DNA of 64,000 nt from Aphanomyces cochlioides (taxonomy: Eukaryota; Oomycota; Saprolegniomycetes; Saprolegniales; Verrucalvaceae). The notes below the pieces were generated by a model, which worked only from the letters and a program-made list of their open reading frames with translations, ran no database searches and was not told the origin of the DNA. Shown here piece after piece: positions 61,571-64,000 of this stretch. Where the stretch lies: NCBI GenBank assembly GCA_019828595.1, contig JAHQRK010000008.1:1736001-1800000 (forward strand), written 5' to 3'. Each line of letters begins with the position of its first letter. The first letter of the stretch is position 1. A program made the position numbers and the translations under genes.

Positions 61571-63575
61571 CTACGATCTCGCTTCGCGACAAATGCTCGC
61601 CCCACACTCGCATACAAACCACAAATCATCACCATAGTCCACGGTCAACTCTGTTCCCGGCAAAATGTCGACCAAAGTGACAACAACAACGGTAATATGA
61701 CGCGATTTTGAACTTCGAAAAAGCCGCAATTGGGATCACATGAGTGGTTAATGTACCTCGTGTATCCCCCATAGCTACGAGCATCAATGAATAACTTCTT
61801 CCCTCTGGCTGACTTCGCAGAAAGCGCAATAACGTATGAGTTTTCTTGTTCCTCATCGCGAGTATAGTCATGCGTAGTCAGGATACCACAATATTCACCA
61901 ACGATCACACCCTTTGGAATGAAATTTGTCGACAAAATTGTGTACCCCAATCGACCAGTCTTCAACTCAAGCCCATCAAAATCTCGCAAACGATTTCCAC
62001 AGTCTTCAAGCACACAGTTGTTCTTCGCACAGTTCATATCCATACGGGCATTTGGACAATGGTCAATCAAGCACCTTGAAACGCACTCACAATAACCAAA
62101 CACCCCAATATCTCATATAGGAACGCGATTTGAGTTCAAAGTATGCTTGATCTTGACAACATTCACAGGCCATTGAGCGTCTTTCAATCCACCTGGGCCC
62201 GTCTCCAACACTTCGCCATCATCAAGAGAAAAACCATCTTCCACGTCGGAGATTTCAATAACACGATCCAGGACATCCTCGGCAAGATCGATGGCACACT
62301 CAGCATTTTGACCATTGGACGACTGCCAAAAATCTCGCAAATGAAAATTTCTTCCGGTTTTTCGTGAGACATTTTTCAAATAAAAGTACGCACACAAATT
62401 TGCGAAGACCAAAAAATCGTCTTCGCAAAATTTGCGATTTGCGCATTTTATACTCCCAAATTTAATATACAAAATCTAGTTTTGAGGGAATTCGTTTTCT
62501 GAACGGCGTTGATTGTCATCGTGGCCAAGGAAAGTGGGCGGGGCAAAGCGTGGCGTGGGCTTTCTGTAGACGTTCTACTAGAACAAACAAATTTCGTCCT
62601 TCCACTAGGGAGGAATGGCTGGGAAAAAGTGGAGGAGAAATAGTAGCGATGAAGTAGGGCTCGTCCTGCGACGCATACACTGTGTACTGTACCAAGCAGA
62701 ATCCTGCTGATTTTTGAGAAGGGCACCTGAATATATTAAATTTCTTTCACGCAAAATTTCACGTAGCCTGAGCATCATGAAGGAGTACCGTTGACGCTGG
62801 CGCCGCGCTCTTTTCAGGAGCATGGCCTGGACAAGAAGCGACACCATTGATATTTGCTCTCGCTACCAGATAATGTAGCCAATAGAAATCTATAAAGTCA
62901 TATTTTTATCCAATGAAAATCATTTAAATATGTAATTTTTGTGATTTTTGGAGGAAATCATTGGATTTTTTCATCCCATATTGGACTGGTAAAGAAAAAA
63001 ATACACTGTATCCGGACACACAAATTTAAATGCGAAAGGCGTTTGCGAGATTTTTGGTAGTCGTCCATTGTTCACATCATGCACAACTGCGCCAGCAGAT
63101 CCAGACATTCCATCAGCGCCATCAATGCTAATACCAAGGTCGACCTCGAGTTGAACAAGGTCAAAACTCTCATCGCAAACTTCCATTTCATGTCTTGGAC
63201 CAGGCGAGGAAGCAGCTTGTTCTTCTTTTACCGCGATGTGATAGTCAGAGAGCTTCCAAGAGGTGATAACGCGGCAATAACAAGCTCGTTTTGAGTTTCG
63301 TACAGAGCGCCTGTTGTTCTTGTATCGATGCTTTCTCGACCTGGGCTTAGAATAACCAGCTTTTCCAGTCCGTTGCTTCTTCATTTTGCGCTCCAATTGT
63401 TCATACGTGGGTATATCGTGGAACGCTAGGCGCTTGATTGAGCCAAAGCTGTCTATGTGTACATTTTAGCGTCCTCCGTTCGCAAATCACGTTGTTATCA
63501 CTTCTACTTACTTGCATCTTGTTCAGCATCGTCAACTTGCTCAGGCTGATGTTCGGAAATTTTTTGTTTCTCCAT
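61571..63575 (-). pseudogene. SET-domain histone methyltransferase carried by MULE-2
   Basis: Exon 1 (63512-63575, MEKQKISEHQPEQVDD) joins exon 2 across a 59-nt intron (63453-63511, GTAAGT...CATAG); the junction continues as NSFGSIKRLAFHDIPTYEQL and a Lys/Arg-rich segment. The exon 2 to exon 3 border is unresolved (between about 63080 and 62330). The rest reads ...WPVNVVKIKHTLNSNRVPI, a TGA at 62113-62115 (one change from CGA), then in the same frame an AWS-like Cys cluster (CECVSRCLIDHCPNARMDMN, NNCVLEDCGNRL). The SET core follows (IPKGVIVGEYCGIL, YINHSCDPNCGFFEV); a one-base shift at about 61693-61697 leads to PGTELTVDYGDD and a post-SET CECGASIC, with a TAG at 61571-61573. AWS-SET-postSET order fits the NSD/ASH1/SETD2 class, which methylates histone H3 lysine. 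Confidence 0.82.
62399..62430. repeat. Hairpin inside MULE-2 cargo region
   Basis: TTTGCGAAGAC and GTCTTCGCAAA form a perfect 11-bp stem around 9-10 bases (CAAAAAATC). It lies in the unresolved exon 2/exon 3 interval of the SET gene. Confidence 0.8.
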
Positions 63576-63708
63576 TGTTGGCCAGAGAAAATGTAAAAAT
63601 GAGTTTACGGATACTGAAGTGTGTGTCAACATGTGTATACAGAGTGTTGGTCAATATTTTCCGGACAAAAACACTAACCCTAACCACACAATACACATGA
63701 ACGAATTT

Positions 63709-63741
63709 TTTGATACATTATACACGTTTTGACATTTTCCC
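63709..63741 (-). repeat. MULE-2 right TIR
   Basis: 33 bp, exact complement of the left TIR, followed directly by the TTCAAATAA duplication. Confidence 0.93.
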
Positions 63742-63750
63742 TTCAAATAA

Positions 63751-64000
63751 AGCGGCATGTCCAAATACAGTAAAGCGGCCCCCTAAGGTGCAACTACCTT
63801 CATGAAAAACTATTTTACAACCAATAACTAGTTAATAATAAATTTTGTATCTAATAGAGTTCGATTACAATCATTTCAGATCATGAAACATACCTCAGGA
63901 GTCCTGAGTTATAGCACTTTTGCGTCATCATCCAAAAGGTGATCCATATGGCAGACGGATCATTCGCATCATTTCTATTGGATAATATTTAATACCAAAT
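63751..64000. other. Right flank of MULE-2
   Basis: AT-rich, no gene seen before the window ends. Confidence 0.5.

Larger units (their letters stand above)
59461..63741. mobile_element. MULE-2: Mutator-like element carrying a SET-domain gene
   Basis: A 4281-bp element with perfect 33-bp TIRs (starting GGGAAAATGTCAAAACGTGT) and a 9-bp duplication TTCAAATAA (59452-59460 and 63742-63750), the classic MULE length. Inside, a MULE transposase on + (59741-61554) and a SET-domain gene on - (61571-63575) converge with 16 bp between their stop codons. GTGTATAA words recur near the left end as candidate subterminal sites. Few lesions are present, so the copy is fairly young. Confidence 0.93.

Noticed and set aside
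1..64000. tRNA or rRNA genes
   Set aside because: I looked for T-loop and anticodon-arm patterns and for rRNA-like conserved stretches and saw none convincing. A tRNAscan run would be decisive.

Overview
The window looks like a gene-poor, transposon-rich chromosome segment of an oomycete, most likely a saprolegnialean such as an Aphanomyces-type genome. That is inference from three things: very short GT-AG introns (37 to 59 nt), a family of short SHAQKY-class MYB proteins, and a Ty3/Gypsy element carrying a second RNase H and a chromodomain. No database search or alignment program was run. All calls come from reading the sequence and its translations.

Layout. (1) 2.2-16.3 kb holds three bubblegum-type long-chain acyl-CoA synthetase paralogs. 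One is intact on +, one is intact and spliced on -, and the third on + is a pseudogene. A decayed 4.8-kb Mutator-like element (MULE-1) with inverted ends of about 300 bp lies between copies 2 and 3. (2) 16.4-20.7 kb is a PIF/Harbinger transposon with 18-bp TIRs and a 3-bp duplication. Its MYB/SANT-like gene was split by a 1.7-kb pogo/Tigger element whose transposase is intact; removing the insert restores the gene's frame. (3) 21.6-37.3 kb and 51.1-56.7 kb form one dispersed, mostly minus-strand cluster of about ten single-repeat SHAQKY-class MYB genes. Six or seven look functional and the others are pseudogenes or fragments. The spacers contain segmental duplications, G-rich tracts and a recurrent 22-bp motif that forms perfect or imperfect palindromes. 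(4) 39.0-50.7 kb is a Ty3/Gypsy LTR retrotransposon of 11.66 kb inserted into the MYB cluster. It has gag, protease, RT with a second RNase H, an integrase with chromodomain, and an unusual antisense block of three coiled-coil/Cys-rich genes between pol and the 3' LTR. (5) 57-64 kb contains a foldback repeat, a hAT-type MITE (a second copy lies at 22.25 kb; both have 8-bp duplications) and a second MULE (59461-63741). MULE-2 has 33-bp perfect TIRs and a 9-bp target-site duplication. Inside its ends, convergent with the transposase, it carries a SET-domain histone methyltransferase gene.

The host genes are therefore of two kinds: lipid activation enzymes (fatty acid + ATP + CoA to acyl-CoA) and a local expansion of putative transcription factors. 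Most of the remaining sequence is mobile DNA of at least seven types (MULE x2, Harbinger, pogo, Tc1/IS630-like fragment, hAT MITE, Gypsy). The most interesting items are the SET-carrying MULE, the antisense gene block of the Gypsy element, and the MYB cluster with its palindromic spacer motif.
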